A DNA stretch of 64,000 nt from assembly GCF_037023745.1 (NCBI RefSeq), contig NZ_CP146101.1:4580001-4644000 (forward strand), written 5' to 3'. Numbering within the stretch: the first letter of the stretch is position 1; the number at the start of each line of letters is the position of its first letter. The notes below the pieces were generated by a model. That model ran no database searches. It saw only the letters and a program-made list of their open reading frames with translations, and had not been told where the DNA came from. Made by a program: the position numbers and the translations under genes. This document shows, one piece after another, positions 25,964 through 36,923 of this stretch. Source of the stretch: Streptomyces sp. SCSIO 30461. Lineage in GTDB: Bacteria; Actinomycetota; Actinomycetes; Streptomycetales; Streptomycetaceae.

Positions 25964-26692
25964 ATGAGCGACAGCAGCCTGCGTCTGGTGTGGGTCTACC
26001 CGGACCTGCTCAGCACGTACGGGGACCAGGGCAACGCCCTGGTCGTGGAGCGGCGCGCCCGGCAGCGCGGCCTGGACGTCACCCGCATCGACGTCCGCAG
26101 CGACCAGCCGGTGCCGACCTCCGGTGACATCTATCTGATCGGCGGCGGCGAGGACCGCCCGCAGCGGCTCGCGGCCGAGCGGCTGCGGCGCGACGGCGGG
26201 CTGAGCCGGGCCGCCTCCAACGGCGCGATCATCTTCTCGGTCTGCGCCGGCTACCAGATCCTGGGCCATGAGTTCATCAACGACATCGGCCAGCGCGAAC
26301 CCGGTCTCGGCCTGCTCGATGTCGTGTCGACCCGCGGCGAGGGCGAGCGCTGTGTCGGCGACGTGCTGGCCGACATCGACGCGCGGCTCGGCCTGCCCCA
26401 GCTCACCGGGTTCGAGAACCACCAGGGCATCACCCACCTCGGCCCGGCGGCCCGCCCGTTCGCCCGCACCGTGCTCGGCAAGGGCAACGGCACCGGGGAC
26501 GGCACCGAGGGCGCGTACAACGACACCGTCTTCGGCACGTACATGCACGGCCCTGTCATGGCCCGCAATCCGCAGATCGCGGACCTGCTGCTGAAGCTCG
26601 CGCTGGACGTGAACGCGCTGCCGCCGACCGACGACCGCTGGTACGAGGCACTGCGCGCCGAGCGGATAAGGGCCGCCACGCAGCCCGCCTGA
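25964..26692 (+). CDS. gatD: lipid II isoglutaminyl synthase, GatD subunit
   Basis: A 242-residue class I glutamine amidotransferase (CobB/CobQ-like) that supplies ammonia to MurT. The nucleophile is the Cys in FSVCAGYQILGHEF (about residue 94) and the His is in GTYMHGPVMARNP (about residue 193). It lacks the usual third triad acid motif, as other GatD proteins do. It is co-transcribed with murT, and a strong hairpin follows. Confidence 0.93.
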   Translation: MSDSSLRLVWVYPDLLSTYGDQGNALVVERRARQRGLDVTRIDVRSDQPVPTSGDIYLIGGGEDRPQRLAAERLRRDGGLSRAASNGAIIFSVCAGYQILGHEFINDIGQREPGLGLLDVVSTRGEGERCVGDVLADIDARLGLPQLTGFENHQGITHLGPAARPFARTVLGKGNGTGDGTEGAYNDTVFGTYMHGPVMARNPQIADLLLKLALDVNALPPTDDRWYEALRAERIRAATQPA

Positions 26693-26774
26693 CCGTTCCT
26701 CCGGCGGGTACTCGGGCCGGCCTTCGAGAGGTCATCGGAGTGCTCGTCTGAGCGGTCCACGCGACGAACGAAGA

Positions 26775-26808
26775 CGAACGGCCCGGCGCTCATCCGCCGG
26801 GCCGTTCG
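26775..26808. terminator. terminator after gatD
   Basis: A perfect 14-bp stem (26775-26788 with 26795-26808) with a CTCATC loop, 82 bp after the gatD stop. Confidence 0.85.
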
Positions 26809-26938
26809 CACATCTGCGCCGATGTCCACTGGACGGACTTCCGGTTCGGCTCAGGGGGTCTCGCGCCGGTAGGGTGGCGGGGATCCCACCGGACGACGTG
26901 GTCCGGGAGTCAGCCCACGTTGCAAAGGTATTCGGGCA

Positions 26939-27964
26939 ATGCGCATTGGTGTCCTGACCTCCGGGGGCGACTGCCCCGGCCTGAACGCGGTCATCCGTTC
27001 CGTCGTCCACCGCGCGGTCGTCGACCACGGCGACGAGGTCATCGGTTTCCACGACGGCTGGAAAGGCCTGCTGGAGGCCGACTACCGCAAGCTCGACCTG
27101 GACGCCGTCGTCGGCATCCTGGCGCGCGGTGGCACGATCCTCGGCTCGTCGCGCGTCCAGCCCGCGCACCTGGTCGACGGTGTCGAGCGCGCCAAGGGCC
27201 ATGTCGCCGAGCTGGGCCTCGACGCGATCATCCCGATCGGCGGCGAGGGCACCCTGAAGGCGGCCAATCTGCTCTCCGAGGCGGGACTACCGATCGTGGG
27301 CGTGCCGAAGACCATCGACAACGACATCGCGTCGACCGATGTGACGTTCGGCTTCGACACCGCCGTCGGTGTCGCAACCGAGGCCCTGGACCGGCTGAAG
27401 ACCACCGCCGAGTCGCACCAGCGGGTGCTGATCGTCGAGGTCATGGGCCGCCACACCGGGTGGATCGCCCTGCACTCCGGCATGGCGGCGGGAGCACACG
27501 CGATCGTGGTGCCCGAGCGACCCTTCGACATGGACGAGCTGACGCGACGGGTCGGCGAGCGCTTCGAGGCGGGCAAGCGGTTCGCGATCGTGGTGGTCGC
27601 CGAAGGCGCCAAGCCGCGTGCGGGCAGTATGGAGTTCGACGAGGGCGGCAAGGATATGTACGGCCACGAGCGCTTCGCGGGAGTTGCCCGGCAGTTGTCC
27701 GTCGAGCTGGAGCACCGGCTCGGCAAGGAGGCCCGGCCCGTGATCCTCGGGCATGTGCAGCGCGGTGGAACGCCGACCGCGTACGACCGCGTCCTCGCCA
27801 CCCGATTCGGCTGGCACGCCGTGGAGGCCGCACACCGCGGCGAGTTCGGCATGATGACGGCCCTGCGCGGCACGGACATCACCATGGTGCCCCTGGCGCA
27901 TGCCGTCGAGACGCTCAAGACGGTGCCGGACGAGCGCTACGCCGAGGCCGAGTGCGTCCTGTGA
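26939..27964 (+). CDS. pfkA: 6-phosphofructokinase
   Basis: A 341-residue enzyme phosphorylating fructose 6-phosphate in glycolysis. It starts RIGVLTSGGDCPGLNAVIR, has GGEGTLKAA at the phosphoryl-donor site (about residues 101-109) and PKTIDNDI with the catalytic Asp (about 123-130). Gly rather than Asp after GGE suggests ATP as donor, while the Lys before TIDND places it in the mixed group III typical of Streptomyces. Monocistronic with hairpins on both sides. Confidence 0.93.
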   Translation: MRIGVLTSGGDCPGLNAVIRSVVHRAVVDHGDEVIGFHDGWKGLLEADYRKLDLDAVVGILARGGTILGSSRVQPAHLVDGVERAKGHVAELGLDAIIPIGGEGTLKAANLLSEAGLPIVGVPKTIDNDIASTDVTFGFDTAVGVATEALDRLKTTAESHQRVLIVEVMGRHTGWIALHSGMAAGAHAIVVPERPFDMDELTRRVGERFEAGKRFAIVVVAEGAKPRAGSMEFDEGGKDMYGHERFAGVARQLSVELEHRLGKEARPVILGHVQRGGTPTAYDRVLATRFGWHAVEAAHRGEFGMMTALRGTDITMVPLAHAVETLKTVPDERYAEAECVL

Positions 27965-28010
27965 TCCGGACGCCGGTCCGCTGAGCGGTCGGTACGATCG
28001 CGGCCGTCCC

Positions 28011-28050
28011 AGAGCCGCCCCCGCCCGCAACCGCGGCCGGGGGCGGCTCT
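28011..28050. terminator. terminator after pfkA
   Basis: A perfect 13-bp stem (28011-28023 with 28038-28050), 47 bp after the stop of pfkA and 51 bp before the ctaG-like gene. Confidence 0.85.
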
Positions 28051-28100
28051 AGTCTGGTGCGGACAACAACCCCGAATCGGGACGCTCCAGGAGTACACAG

Positions 28101-29069
28101 ATGGATCACAGCGGGCACGGCGGCCAAGGCGAGCACGGTATGCCGATGGACCTCCCGCCGTTCACGCTGGGGCGCGGTCTCGAGCTGTCGGTGGATCCGG
28201 TCTTCCTGATCGGCTGCCTGCTCGCGCTGGGCCTGTACGGCTGGGGCGTCGTCCGGCTGGTGCGGCGCGGCGACGCCTGGCCGGTGGGCCGCACGATCGC
28301 GTTCGCCATCGGCGTGCTGAGCATCGCCCTGGTGATGTGCACCAAGCTGAACGACTACGGCATGGTGATGTTCAGTGTCCACATGGTGCAGCACATGGTG
28401 ATCAGCATGCTGTCACCGATCCTGCTGCTGCTCGGCGCCCCGATGACCCTGGCGCTGCGTGCGCTGCCGGTGGCCGGCCGGGGCACCAAGGGGCCTCGCG
28501 AGCTGCTGCTGGCACTGCTGCACAGCCGCTACATGCGGATCGTCACGCATCCCGCGTTCACCATCCCGATGTTCATCGCAAGCCTGTACGGGCTGTACTT
28601 CACCCCGCTGTTCGACACCCTGATGGGATCCAGGGCCGGACACATCGGGATGATGGTCCACTTCCTCGCGGTGGGCCTGGTCTTCTTCTGGCCGATCATG
28701 GGGGTCGACCCGGGCCCGAACCGTCCCGGCTACGTGATGCGGATGCTGGAGCTGTTCGCGGGCATGCCGTTCCACGCGTTCTTCGGTATCGCGCTGATGA
28801 TGGCGAGCGAGCCGATGGTGCGGACCTACGCCGATCCCCCGGCGAGCCTGGCGATCAGCGCGATCTCCGACCAGAACGCGGCGGGGGGAATCGCCTGGGC
28901 CTTCAGTGAGATCCCGTCCGTGCTGGTACTGATCGCCCTGGTGTACCAGTGGTACCACTCCGAGCAGCGCCAGGCGGTTCGCAAGGACCGAGCGGCCGAC
29001 CGGGACGGCGACAAGGAGCTGGAGGCGTACAACGCGTATCTCGCCTCGCTCCAGACCCGGGGGCGCTGA
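28101..29069 (+). CDS. CtaG-type cytochrome c oxidase assembly protein
   Basis: A 322-residue protein with about seven to eight membrane helices, family CtaG (caa3 type), involved in copper handling or assembly of haem-copper oxidases. The His/Met-rich N-terminus (HSGHGG, HGMPM) and the conserved SVHMVQHMVISM (about residues 93-104) can bind copper. The FFWPIMGVDP and GMPFHAFFG motifs are typical. ATG follows CAGGAG. Confidence 0.85.
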   Translation: MDHSGHGGQGEHGMPMDLPPFTLGRGLELSVDPVFLIGCLLALGLYGWGVVRLVRRGDAWPVGRTIAFAIGVLSIALVMCTKLNDYGMVMFSVHMVQHMVISMLSPILLLLGAPMTLALRALPVAGRGTKGPRELLLALLHSRYMRIVTHPAFTIPMFIASLYGLYFTPLFDTLMGSRAGHIGMMVHFLAVGLVFFWPIMGVDPGPNRPGYVMRMLELFAGMPFHAFFGIALMMASEPMVRTYADPPASLAISAISDQNAAGGIAWAFSEIPSVLVLIALVYQWYHSEQRQAVRKDRAADRDGDKELEAYNAYLASLQTRGR

Positions 29070-29196
29070 CCTCTCGATCCCGGCGGGCTCGGATACGTGC
29101 CGGAGAGTGGCGCGGGGCCCGTACCAGGGGTCACGATGGCTGCAGAGGCCACGGCCGGGCTCCCAGCCACGGCGGCCGGCCCGGAGGAGGACGCGG

Positions 29197-29355
29197 ATGT
29201 CCGGAGCCACGAAGACGATGGGCGTGCTCACCGTCATCAGCCTGGTGCTCATCACCGGCTACACGGTCGCACTCGGCAGTAACGGCTGGCTGTGGTTCGC
29301 CTGGGTCGTACTCGGCCTCGTCACTCTCGGAATGCTGACCTCAAAACCGACCTGA
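29197..29355 (+). CDS. small two-helix membrane protein
   Basis: A 52-residue protein with two hydrophobic segments (VLTVISLVLITGYTVAL and LWFAWVVLGLVTLGML). It has a very strong GGAGGAGG at 7 nt from the ATG, which decides the start. It follows the ctaG-like gene by 127 bp and may be co-transcribed. No function known. Confidence 0.75.
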   Translation: MSGATKTMGVLTVISLVLITGYTVALGSNGWLWFAWVVLGLVTLGMLTSKPT

Positions 29356-29673
29356 CGCGTGAGCGGGCGCGCCCCGGTGAGCTGAGCGGACGAGCGCTCC
29401 CGCGCCCCGGTTGCCTCGGGTGCGCCGGGAGCGGCCGGTCCCCGCGGGTTCGGCCCGGGTCGGCAGGCTCGGCCTGGCCGCTGCGGCGGACATGGCCGAG
29501 CAGCACGATGTCCGGGCAGCAGGGCGATCCGCGACATACCGTGGGCGGATTCGGGGTACCGCGCCCACGAGGAGTGCCACTCCCGCGGGGGAGCCCGTCC
29601 GCTCGGGACGGGTGGTCGGGCCGCCACCCGAGCCGCCCCCTGGAGCCGGATCGGTCACAGTTGGGAGCACACC
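29356..29673. other. intergenic stretch without a supported gene
   Basis: About 320 bp upstream of the acyltransferase gene. I see no coding frame with family features and no strong hairpin. Confidence 0.4.
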
Positions 29674-30393
29674 GTGTTCTACTACGTCCTCAAGTACGTG
29701 GTCCTGGGTCCATTGCTGCGGTTGCTGTTCCGGCCCAGGATCGAGGGTCTCGAACACATTCCCGACGAGGGCGCGGCGATCATCGCGGGGAACCACCTGT
29801 CCTTCTCCGATCACTTCCTGATGCCCGCCATCATCAGGCGCCGCATCACCTTTCTGGCCAAGGCCGAGTACTTCACGGGTCCTGGTGTCAAAGGGAGGAT
29901 GACCGCGGGATTCTTCCGCAGTGCGGGGCAGATCCCGGTGGATCGGTCGGGCAAGGAAGCCGGTCAGGCGGCCATCCGGGAGGGGCTCGGGGTGCTGGCG
30001 CGCGGCGAGTTGCTCGGCATCTACCCCGAGGGGACCCGCTCGCATGACGGGCGGCTGTACAAGGGGAAGGTCGGAGTCGCGGTGATGGCGCTCAGGGCCC
30101 GGGTGCCGGTGGTGCCGTGCGCGATGGTCGGGACGTTCGAGGTCCAGCCGCCAGGGCAGAAACTGCCGAGGATCAAGCGGGTGGCGATCAGGTTCGGGGA
30201 GCCGCTGGACTTCTCGCGCTATGAGGGCATGGAGGGCGAGAAGTCGGTGCTGCGCGCGGTGACCGACGAGATCATGTACGAGATCCTCGCCCTGTCGGGC
30301 CAGGAGTACGTGGACGAGTACGCGGCCACGGTGAAGGAGCGCGAGGCCGCGGAACAGCAGCAGGGCAGCCGGTTTCGCCGGCTGCGGCGCTGA
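29674..30393 (+). CDS. 1-acylglycerol-3-phosphate O-acyltransferase family protein
   Basis: A 239-residue PlsC-family enzyme that acylates lysophosphatidate or a related acceptor at the membrane. The catalytic HX4D box is NHLSFSDHF (about residues 35-43) and the acceptor-site motif is YPEGTRSHDGRLYKGK (about 119-134). The N-terminus has one amphipathic or membrane helix. GTG start follows GGGAG. It converges on the urease operon. Confidence 0.88.
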   Translation: MFYYVLKYVVLGPLLRLLFRPRIEGLEHIPDEGAAIIAGNHLSFSDHFLMPAIIRRRITFLAKAEYFTGPGVKGRMTAGFFRSAGQIPVDRSGKEAGQAAIREGLGVLARGELLGIYPEGTRSHDGRLYKGKVGVAVMALRARVPVVPCAMVGTFEVQPPGQKLPRIKRVAIRFGEPLDFSRYEGMEGEKSVLRAVTDEIMYEILALSGQEYVDEYAATVKEREAAEQQQGSRFRRLRR

Positions 30394-30420
30394 ACCGCAG
30401 CCTGCGGCTGCACGGTCGGC

Positions 30421-31157
30421 TCAGCCGCTGCCGCTGTTGAGCGCGGTGTCGAGTACCCGGCGCAGCGCCAGGGCGTCGGGTGCCACGGCGGTGACCAGCA
30501 CCGCGGGCCCCGCGAGCGGGGTGAGCACCGCACTGTCTCCGAACTGCCGTGCCTGGGCCGGGTGCTTCTCGAACTCGGGGTCCACGACGAGCAGCTGGCC
30601 GACCGCCCGGTGTCCGCCGAGCACTGCCGGGCCGTCCCAGCCCGCGGGCGCGGCCGGTCCGTAGGCGAGTTCCTGGTCGAGCAGCGGGCGGCCGGCGCGG
30701 TGCACGGTGAGCCGGGTGCTCAGGCTGCCGCTCTGTTCCCCATGGCGGCCCAGGATCTGCTCCTCACGCAGCACCAGACGTGCGCCGGCGGCGAGCCGTA
30801 CTCGGGTCCGCATCCGCAGTTCGCTTCCCCGGGCGCTGATCAGCGGCTCGGGCAGCCAGCGCACCTCGGCGTCATCCGCCACGTCCAGTGTGACGTCGTA
30901 GTCCGCCGGGGCAGGCCCGGGACCGGGCAGGGCGACCGTCGCCGCTGCCGAGTCGACGTACAGCCGGGCACCCTCGCATACCTCGGCCTCGATGGCCAGC
31001 CGATCACCTCCGAGCGGTGCGCTCATGGCGCCGACCACGGTGACACGGGTGTGGGCTCCGTCGCCCCGAGTCCGGCGCAGTGCGAGCGGCCCGGCGCTTT
31101 CGAGTACGGGCAGCCCGCCGTCGCGGGTCGCGACGATGCGTGCGGTGGCGTGGAGGC

Positions 31158-31161
<4 letters not shown>
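30421..31161 (-). CDS. ureD: urease accessory protein UreD
   Basis: A 246-residue chaperone for urease nickel insertion, last gene of the operon. It begins [16 protein letters not shown] and contains RVVL-type beta strands with [17 protein letters not shown] (about residue 145), the usual UreD core. I took the GTG at 31161 because it overlaps the ureG stop by 4 bp (GTGA); longer frames up to 31200 lack a ribosome site. It forms a complex with UreF and UreG. Confidence 0.88.
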
Positions 31162-31850
<689 letters not shown>

Positions 31851-31870
31851 GGGGCAGCTCCAAACGGGGG

Positions 31871-32566
31871 CTATGAGGCGAAGAGACGTACCGGCCAGGC
31901 CGCGTGCTGCTCGGCGGTGATGTCGAGCAGGGGTGCCGACGCGGCGGGCAGGGAGTCGATCCCCTGCCGTGCGGCGGCCGTCGCACGGTCGGTGACCTGG
32001 TCGATGGCGGGGGCGAGGCGGGCGAGTACGGCGGTGGCTTCGAAGGGGTCGAGGCCGAGCAGGCGCACGGCGGCCGACGCGGGTCCGCTGACCGCCTCGT
32101 ACACGGCGCAGTGGGCGGCGTCCCAGCCGGTCAGCCCTGCGGCCCGTGCGGTGAGTCCCAGCACCACCGGCTGGTGCGCGCCCCTGGGACGTGCGGCGGC
32201 GAGTGCGTCGAGTTCGGGCGACGGCCAGACGGCCCTGGCGGCCCGCATCAGCTGGCGGCCGAGTCGCCGGGCAGTGGTGCGCAGTACGGGTGAGGGGGTG
32301 CGGGCGTCGGCGGCGGCGTCCAGTGCGAGCGGGTCGAGCCCGTCCGCCGCCGCGGCGGCGAGCGCGGCGGCGGTCAGGCCCGTGGTGTGCAGTCGGCCCT
32401 GGCAGAAGGCACCGAGTCCGGCCGCGTCCCGGATCCGGCCCGCCTTGACTGCCGCCTCCATCCCGCCGGAGTGGGCGTGGCCTCCGGCGGGGAAGCGGCC
32501 GTCCGCGAGGACGAGCAGGGCGGCCCGGGCGGAATCAGCGGCGTGTGCGCGGTCGTTCGCTGCCAT
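31871..32566 (-). CDS. ureF: urease accessory protein UreF
   Basis: A 231-residue all-helical protein that gates nickel delivery by UreG. The motifs [25 protein letters not shown] (split here: [15 protein letters not shown] then MEAAVKAG) are typical of its N-terminal part. Stop and the ureC stop are close; the gene starts 3 bp after the ureC end, so it is coupled. Confidence 0.9.
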   Translation of the reverse strand: MAANDRAHAADSARAALLVLADGRFPAGGHAHSGGMEAAVKAGRIRDAAGLGAFCQGRLHTTGLTAAALAAAAADGLDPLALDAAADARTPSPVLRTTARRLGRQLMRAARAVWPSPELDALAAARPRGAHQPVVLGLTARAAGLTGWDAAHCAVYEAVSGPASAAVRLLGLDPFEATAVLARLAPAIDQVTDRATAAARQGIDSLPAASAPLLDITAEQHAAWPVRLFAS

Positions 32567-32569
32567 GGA

Positions 32570-34330
32570 TCAGAACAGGAAGTACCGCTGGGCCATGGGC
32601 AGCACCTCCGCGGGCGCCGGTTCGACCGTTTCGCCGTCGATCGTCACCGTGAAGGTGTCCGCGTCGACCCGGACGTGCGGCTGGGCGGCGTTCTCCCGCA
32701 TGTCCGCTTTGGTCACCCGGCGGGTGCTGTGGATCGGCGTGAAGGGTTTACCGAGGCCGAGACGTCCGGGGAGGTCGTCCTCGATCGCCTGCTCGGTGGT
32801 GAAGTTGACCGAGTTGGCCGCCGGGGCTCGTCCGGTGGCGCCGAACATCGGGCGAGGCAGCACCGGCTGCGGGGTGGGGATGGAGGCATTGGCGTCGCCC
32901 ATCTGCGCGTAGGCGATCTGGCCGCCCTTGATGACGAGTTGGGGTTTGACGCCGAAGAAGGCGGGCTCCCAGAGCACGAGATCGGCGAGCTTGCCCTGCT
33001 CGACCGAGCCGATCTCGCGGTCCATTCCCTGCGCCACGGCCGGGTTGATCGTGTATTTGGCGACATAGCGACGAGCCCGGAGGTTGTCGGCGCGGCCGTC
33101 TCCGGGCAGCGCGCCGCGGCGCAGCTTCATCACGTGCGCGGTCTGCCAGGTCCGCAGGATCACTTCGCCGATGCGGCCCATGGCCTGGGAGTCCGAGGAG
33201 ATGATGGAGATCGCGCCGAGGTCGTGGAGCACGTCCTCGGCGGCGATGGTGGAGGGCCGGATGCGCGATTCGGCGAAGGCCAGGTCCTCGGGGACGGCCG
33301 GGTTGAGGTGGTGGCAGACCATCAGCATGTCGAGGTGCTCCTCGATGGTGTTGACGGTGTGCGGGCGGGTCGGATTGGTGGAGCTGGGCAGCACGTACGG
33401 CTCGGAAACGACCGTGATGATGTCCGGTGCGTGGCCGCCGCCCGCACCCTCGGTGTGGTAGGCGTGGATGGTACGGCCCGCGATGGCCGCCAGGGTGTCG
33501 CCGACGAACCCCGCCTCGTTCAGGGTGTCCGTGTGGATGGCGAGCTGGGCGCCGGTCTCGTCGCAGACGGTCAGGCAGGCGTCGATGGCGGCGGGGGTGG
33601 CACCCCAGTCCTCATGGATCTTGAAACCGATGGCGCCTCCGCGCAGCTGGGCGTACATCGCCTCGCGCGAGACGGTGTTGCCCTTGCCGAGCAACCCGAT
33701 GTTGACGGGGCTGTGCTCCAGGGCCTCGAACATCCGGGCGAGATGCCAGGAGCCGGGTGTGATCGTGGTGGCCTTGGTGCCTTCGGCGGGTCCGGTGCCG
33801 CCGCCGACCAGCGTGGTGATCCCGGAGGCGAGCGCCTGGTCGATCAGGGTCGGCGAGATGAAGTGCACATGGGCATCGATCGCCCCGGCTGTGACGATCC
33901 TGCCGTTGCCGACGATGATCTCGGTCTCGGGGCCGATGACCAGACCCGGATGGACACCGTCCATCGTGTCGGGGTTTCCGGCCTTCCCGATGCCGGTGAT
34001 ACGGCCGTCTCGGATGCCGATGTCGGCCTTGACAACGCCCCAGTGGTCGATGATCACCGCGCCGGTGACGACGGTGTCCGGTGCGCCTTCCGCCCGGGTG
34101 GTGGCAGCCTGGCCCATCGACTCCCGGATCACCTTGCCACCGCCGAAGACGGCCTCGTCCCCGGCGCGTCCCGGGCCGCCCGAACGGTCCTCCTCGATCT
34201 CGACCAGCAGCGCGGTGTCGGCAAGCCTGATCCGGTCCCCGGTGGTGGGACCGAAGAGATCCGCGTACCTGGCCCTGGACAGCGCCACGGTGGTCGCCGA
34301 GCGTCCGGTGTGCCCGGTGTTGTCAGCCAT
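32570..34330 (-). CDS. ureC: urease alpha subunit UreC
   Basis: The 586-residue catalytic subunit hydrolysing urea to ammonia and carbamate. Nickel ligands are visible: DAHVHF (about residue 145), the carbamylated Lys in GFKIHEDWG (about 228), HTDTLNE, and the flap His in [11 protein letters not shown] at 34330 overlaps the end of ureB by 8 bp and follows GAGGG; the family length (about 570) agrees. Confidence 0.96.
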   Translation of the reverse strand: MADNTGHTGRSATTVALSRARYADLFGPTTGDRIRLADTALLVEIEEDRSGGPGRAGDEAVFGGGKVIRESMGQAATTRAEGAPDTVVTGAVIIDHWGVVKADIGIRDGRITGIGKAGNPDTMDGVHPGLVIGPETEIIVGNGRIVTAGAIDAHVHFISPTLIDQALASGITTLVGGGTGPAEGTKATTITPGSWHLARMFEALEHSPVNIGLLGKGNTVSREAMYAQLRGGAIGFKIHEDWGATPAAIDACLTVCDETGAQLAIHTDTLNEAGFVGDTLAAIAGRTIHAYHTEGAGGGHAPDIITVVSEPYVLPSSTNPTRPHTVNTIEEHLDMLMVCHHLNPAVPEDLAFAESRIRPSTIAAEDVLHDLGAISIISSDSQAMGRIGEVILRTWQTAHVMKLRRGALPGDGRADNLRARRYVAKYTINPAVAQGMDREIGSVEQGKLADLVLWEPAFFGVKPQLVIKGGQIAYAQMGDANASIPTPQPVLPRPMFGATGRAPAANSVNFTTEQAIEDDLPGRLGLGKPFTPIHSTRRVTKADMRENAAQPHVRVDADTFTVTIDGETVEPAPAEVLPMAQRYFLF

Positions 34331-34643
34331 CGAGCGGCCCTCCCGTCTCGGCGCGCAGACCGGGCACCGCGCGCAGTCCGGCGAGCGGTACGAGTGCGAC
34401 CTCGACCGGGATACCCGGCTCGAAGCGCACGGCGGTGCCCGCGGCGACGTGCAGCCGACGGCCATGCGCCGCGGCCCGGTCGAAGCGGAGGCCCGGATTG
34501 ACCTCCGCGAAGTGGTAGTGGGAACCGACCTGGACGGGCCGATCGGCGGCGTTGAGCACGGTCAGCAGGATCACGTCCCGCCCTTCGTTGAGCACGACGG
34601 GCTCGTCGGCATGGAGGATCTCTCCGGGGATCATCGTCGGCAC
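34323..34643 (-). CDS. ureB: urease beta subunit UreB
   Basis: A 106-residue structural subunit with the hallmark [23 protein letters not shown] and NPGLRFDR. The start may be GTG at 34643 or the ATG at 34634 (MIPGEI). It overlaps ureC by 8 bp. Confidence 0.93.
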   Translation of the reverse strand: MPTMIPGEILHADEPVVLNEGRDVILLTVLNAADRPVQVGSHYHFAEVNPGLRFDRAAAHGRRLHVAAGTAVRFEPGIPVEVALVPLAGLRAVPGLRAETGGPLDG

Positions 34644-34649
34644 CCCCGG

Positions 34650-34952
34650 TCAGACGATCGGGGCATGGACGGTGACGAGCTTGGTGCCGTCCGGGAAGGT
34701 CGCCTCCACCTGGACGTCGTGGATCATCTCGGGGATGCCCGGCATGACGTCGTCCCGGGTGAGCACCTTGCGTCCGGAGGCCATGAGTTCGGCGACGGTA
34801 CGACCGTCCCTGGCCCCTTCGAGGATGTGCGAGGTGATCAGGGCCACCGCTTCGGGGTGGTTGAGCTTCACGCCTCGGGCCCGGCGCCTGTCCGCGACGT
34901 CCGCGGCCACATGGACGAGCAGGCGTTCCTGCTCGTGCGGGGTCAGTTGCAC
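34650..34952 (-). CDS. ureA: urease gamma subunit UreA
   Basis: A 100-residue structural subunit, [16 protein letters not shown] to VTVHAPIV, typical for the family. First gene of ureABCFGD. No ureE is present, as in other actinobacteria. The upstream region to the tetR gene is 143 bp. Confidence 0.95.
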   Translation of the reverse strand: MQLTPHEQERLLVHVAADVADRRRARGVKLNHPEAVALITSHILEGARDGRTVAELMASGRKVLTRDDVMPGIPEMIHDVQVEATFPDGTKLVTVHAPIV

Positions 34953-35095
34953 GCTTCCACCTCACAAGCTCGATCCGGTCGGGGCCCGTTCGGCCGGGGA
35001 GCCGACCGCGGCCTCCCACCCCACCAGCCGTCGACGGCGGCGTGATGCTTCGTGGCCAGGAGTTTGAACGTTAGGGCGGAAGTTTTTCCGGCACG

Positions 35096-35716
35096 TTAAC
35101 TGATCTTTGGCAGTTGCATGGACATCAGCCCGCGCAGCCCGTTCTCCAGAACCCGGACGTCCACGTCACCGAACAGCGCCTTCTGGGCGATGAACCCCTG
35201 GGCCGCGGCCATCAGCGTCTGCGCGAGATCCTCGGACGCCACGTCTGCCCGGAGGATGCCGCTGTCCCGGTAGGCGTCGGCAAGCCGCGCCCAGGCCCCG
35301 CGCATGTCGGCGAACGCACCGTCCAGCATCCCGCTCAGCCGCTCGTTGCGCAGCGCCTCGGTCCACACCTGGATGATCAGCCCGGCGGACGCCCGGCCTC
35401 CGCCGCCGGGTGCCAGCTCCTCGAAGAGTCTGCGCAGCAAGCGGCTCAACAGGATGTCGGGAGTCGGCACCGGCGTCGCTTCGGCAGCCTCGTAGAAGGC
35501 CGCGCGCACGCCGCCGAAGGCTTCCTCGGCGATGGCGACGATGAGTTCGTCCTTCCCCCTGAAGTACCGGTAGACAGCGCCTGCCGAGAGTCCGACCTCG
35601 CTGAGGACATCCTGCATCGAGGTGGCGTGGAAGCCGTTGCGGGCGAAGCAGCGCGCGGCGCCGTCAATGATCTGACGGCGGCGGGCGTCGAGGTGTTCCT
35701 GGGATACACGAGCCAT
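35096..35716 (-). CDS. TetR-family regulator divergent from a membrane protein
   Basis: A 206-residue repressor with N-terminal helix-turn-helix TSMQDVLSEVGLSAGAVYRYFRGKDELI (about residues 32-59). The ligand domain resembles QacR/AcrR types. It likely binds two repeats just upstream and controls the membrane protein gene at 35829. Confidence 0.88.
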   Translation of the reverse strand: MARVSQEHLDARRRQIIDGAARCFARNGFHATSMQDVLSEVGLSAGAVYRYFRGKDELIVAIAEEAFGGVRAAFYEAAEATPVPTPDILLSRLLRRLFEELAPGGGGRASAGLIIQVWTEALRNERLSGMLDGAFADMRGAWARLADAYRDSGILRADVASEDLAQTLMAAAQGFIAQKALFGDVDVRVLENGLRGLMSMQLPKIS

Positions 35717-35727
35717 GATCCCAATTT

Positions 35728-35800
35728 AAAACGAACGTTCATTCTTGACAAGGGGTCACGCTTGCCCCACATTGGCGTCAGCGACGTAAAACGAACGATC
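35728..35800. promoter_or_regulatory. two TetR operator copies exactly 60 bp apart
   Basis: AAAACGAACGTTC (35728-35740) and AAAACGAACGATC (35788-35800), the first containing the palindrome GAACGTTC. TTGACA at 35745-35750 is a consensus -35 for the plus-strand gene between them. The TetR gene starts at 35716 and the membrane protein at 35829. Confidence 0.75.
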
Positions 35801-35828
35801 CTTCTCTTGAGCTGGAATCGAGGAGCCC

Positions 35829-36836
35829 ATGCCCGCCCTGTCCCCCGCGACACCGCCCGCTCGCCGCATACGCCCCATGATCGCGGTGATGGTGCTCGTC
35901 CCCGTCCTCGTCTCCCTGGCGCTGTGGGCCTTCGCCTGGCCCGCCGCCCGGATGGCGCCGAACGAGCTGCCGATCGGCGTCGCGGGCCCGGCAGCCGCCA
36001 CGGCCCAGCTGGAGCAGAACCTCGCTCAGCACGAGGAAGCCTTCGAGATCCGTCACTACGACGACGAGGCCGCCGCCCGTGAGGCGATCGAGGACCGCGA
36101 TGTATACGGCGCGATGGTGGTGACCACCGATGGCCCGAAGGTGCTGACGGCCTCGGCCGCGAGCCCTGTCGTGGCGGCACTGCTCAAGGAGTCCGCCGCC
36201 ATGGCGGCTCCCGAGGGCACCCGACCCGTGATCGAGGACGTCGTCCCCGCGTCCCCCGACGACCCCCGGGGCAGCGCCCTCGCGTCGAGCATCCTGCCCC
36301 TCGCACTGGCCGGTATCGCGGCCGGAGCCTCGGTGACCCTGCTCGGCCTGCGGGGATGGCGTGCGGCGACCGCGCTGAGCGGCACGGCCGCATTGTCCGG
36401 ACTCGTCGCGACCGCCATCGCCCACAGCTGGCTCGGCGCACTCACCGGTGCCTGGTGGACCGAGGCCGGGGTACTGACGCTCACCGTGCTCGCCGTGGGC
36501 GGGGGCATCGCCGGGCTCGCCGCGGTGCTGGGACGCGAGGGGATCGGCCTCGGCGCCCTGCTGATCATGCTGATCGGCAACCCGTTCTCGGGCGTGGGCA
36601 CCGCGCCGGAGCTGCTGCCCGAGCCGGCCGGCCTGATAGGCCAGTGGCTGCCTCCGGGCGCGGGTGGTTCGCTGCTGCGGTCGGTGACCTTCTTCGACGG
36701 CGCCGGAGCCGCCTCACCCGCGATCGTCCTGACCCTTTGGGCCCTACTGGGACTGACCGCGGTCCTGATCGGCGGACGCCGCCGGGTGCAGAGCCCCGCG
36801 CGGCAGCCGGTCCCGGACGCTGCGCCGACGGCCTGA
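35829..36836 (+). CDS. membrane protein resembling the YhgE/ABC-2 permease group
   Basis: A 335-residue protein: one N-terminal helix (about residues 18-38), a soluble extracytoplasmic region of about 120 residues and about five to six helices from about 160 on. This layout matches YhgE/Pip-like or ABC-2-type proteins, but I cannot place it firmly and no ATPase gene is adjacent. GAGGAG precedes the ATG. Divergent TetR regulation suggests a role in drug or stress efflux. Confidence 0.7.
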   Translation: MPALSPATPPARRIRPMIAVMVLVPVLVSLALWAFAWPAARMAPNELPIGVAGPAAATAQLEQNLAQHEEAFEIRHYDDEAAAREAIEDRDVYGAMVVTTDGPKVLTASAASPVVAALLKESAAMAAPEGTRPVIEDVVPASPDDPRGSALASSILPLALAGIAAGASVTLLGLRGWRAATALSGTAALSGLVATAIAHSWLGALTGAWWTEAGVLTLTVLAVGGGIAGLAAVLGREGIGLGALLIMLIGNPFSGVGTAPELLPEPAGLIGQWLPPGAGGSLLRSVTFFDGAGAASPAIVLTLWALLGLTAVLIGGRRRVQSPARQPVPDAAPTA

Positions 36837-36875
36837 CCCGGGACAGCCAGGGCGTTCGACCGCCCTCCACAACGG

Positions 36876-36911
36876 CCGCGTGCCCCCGCTGTAGCGGACG
36901 GGGGCACGCGG
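36876..36911. terminator. bidirectional terminator
   Basis: A perfect 13-bp stem (36876-36888 with 36899-36911) between two convergent genes. Confidence 0.88.
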
Positions 36912-36923
36912 TTCTCTCGCGTC

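Noticed and set aside
24542..26548. minus-strand extension of the deformylase frame to 856 codons
   Set aside because: It overlaps murT and gatD; the motifs of deformylase lie at normal distance from ATG 24541.
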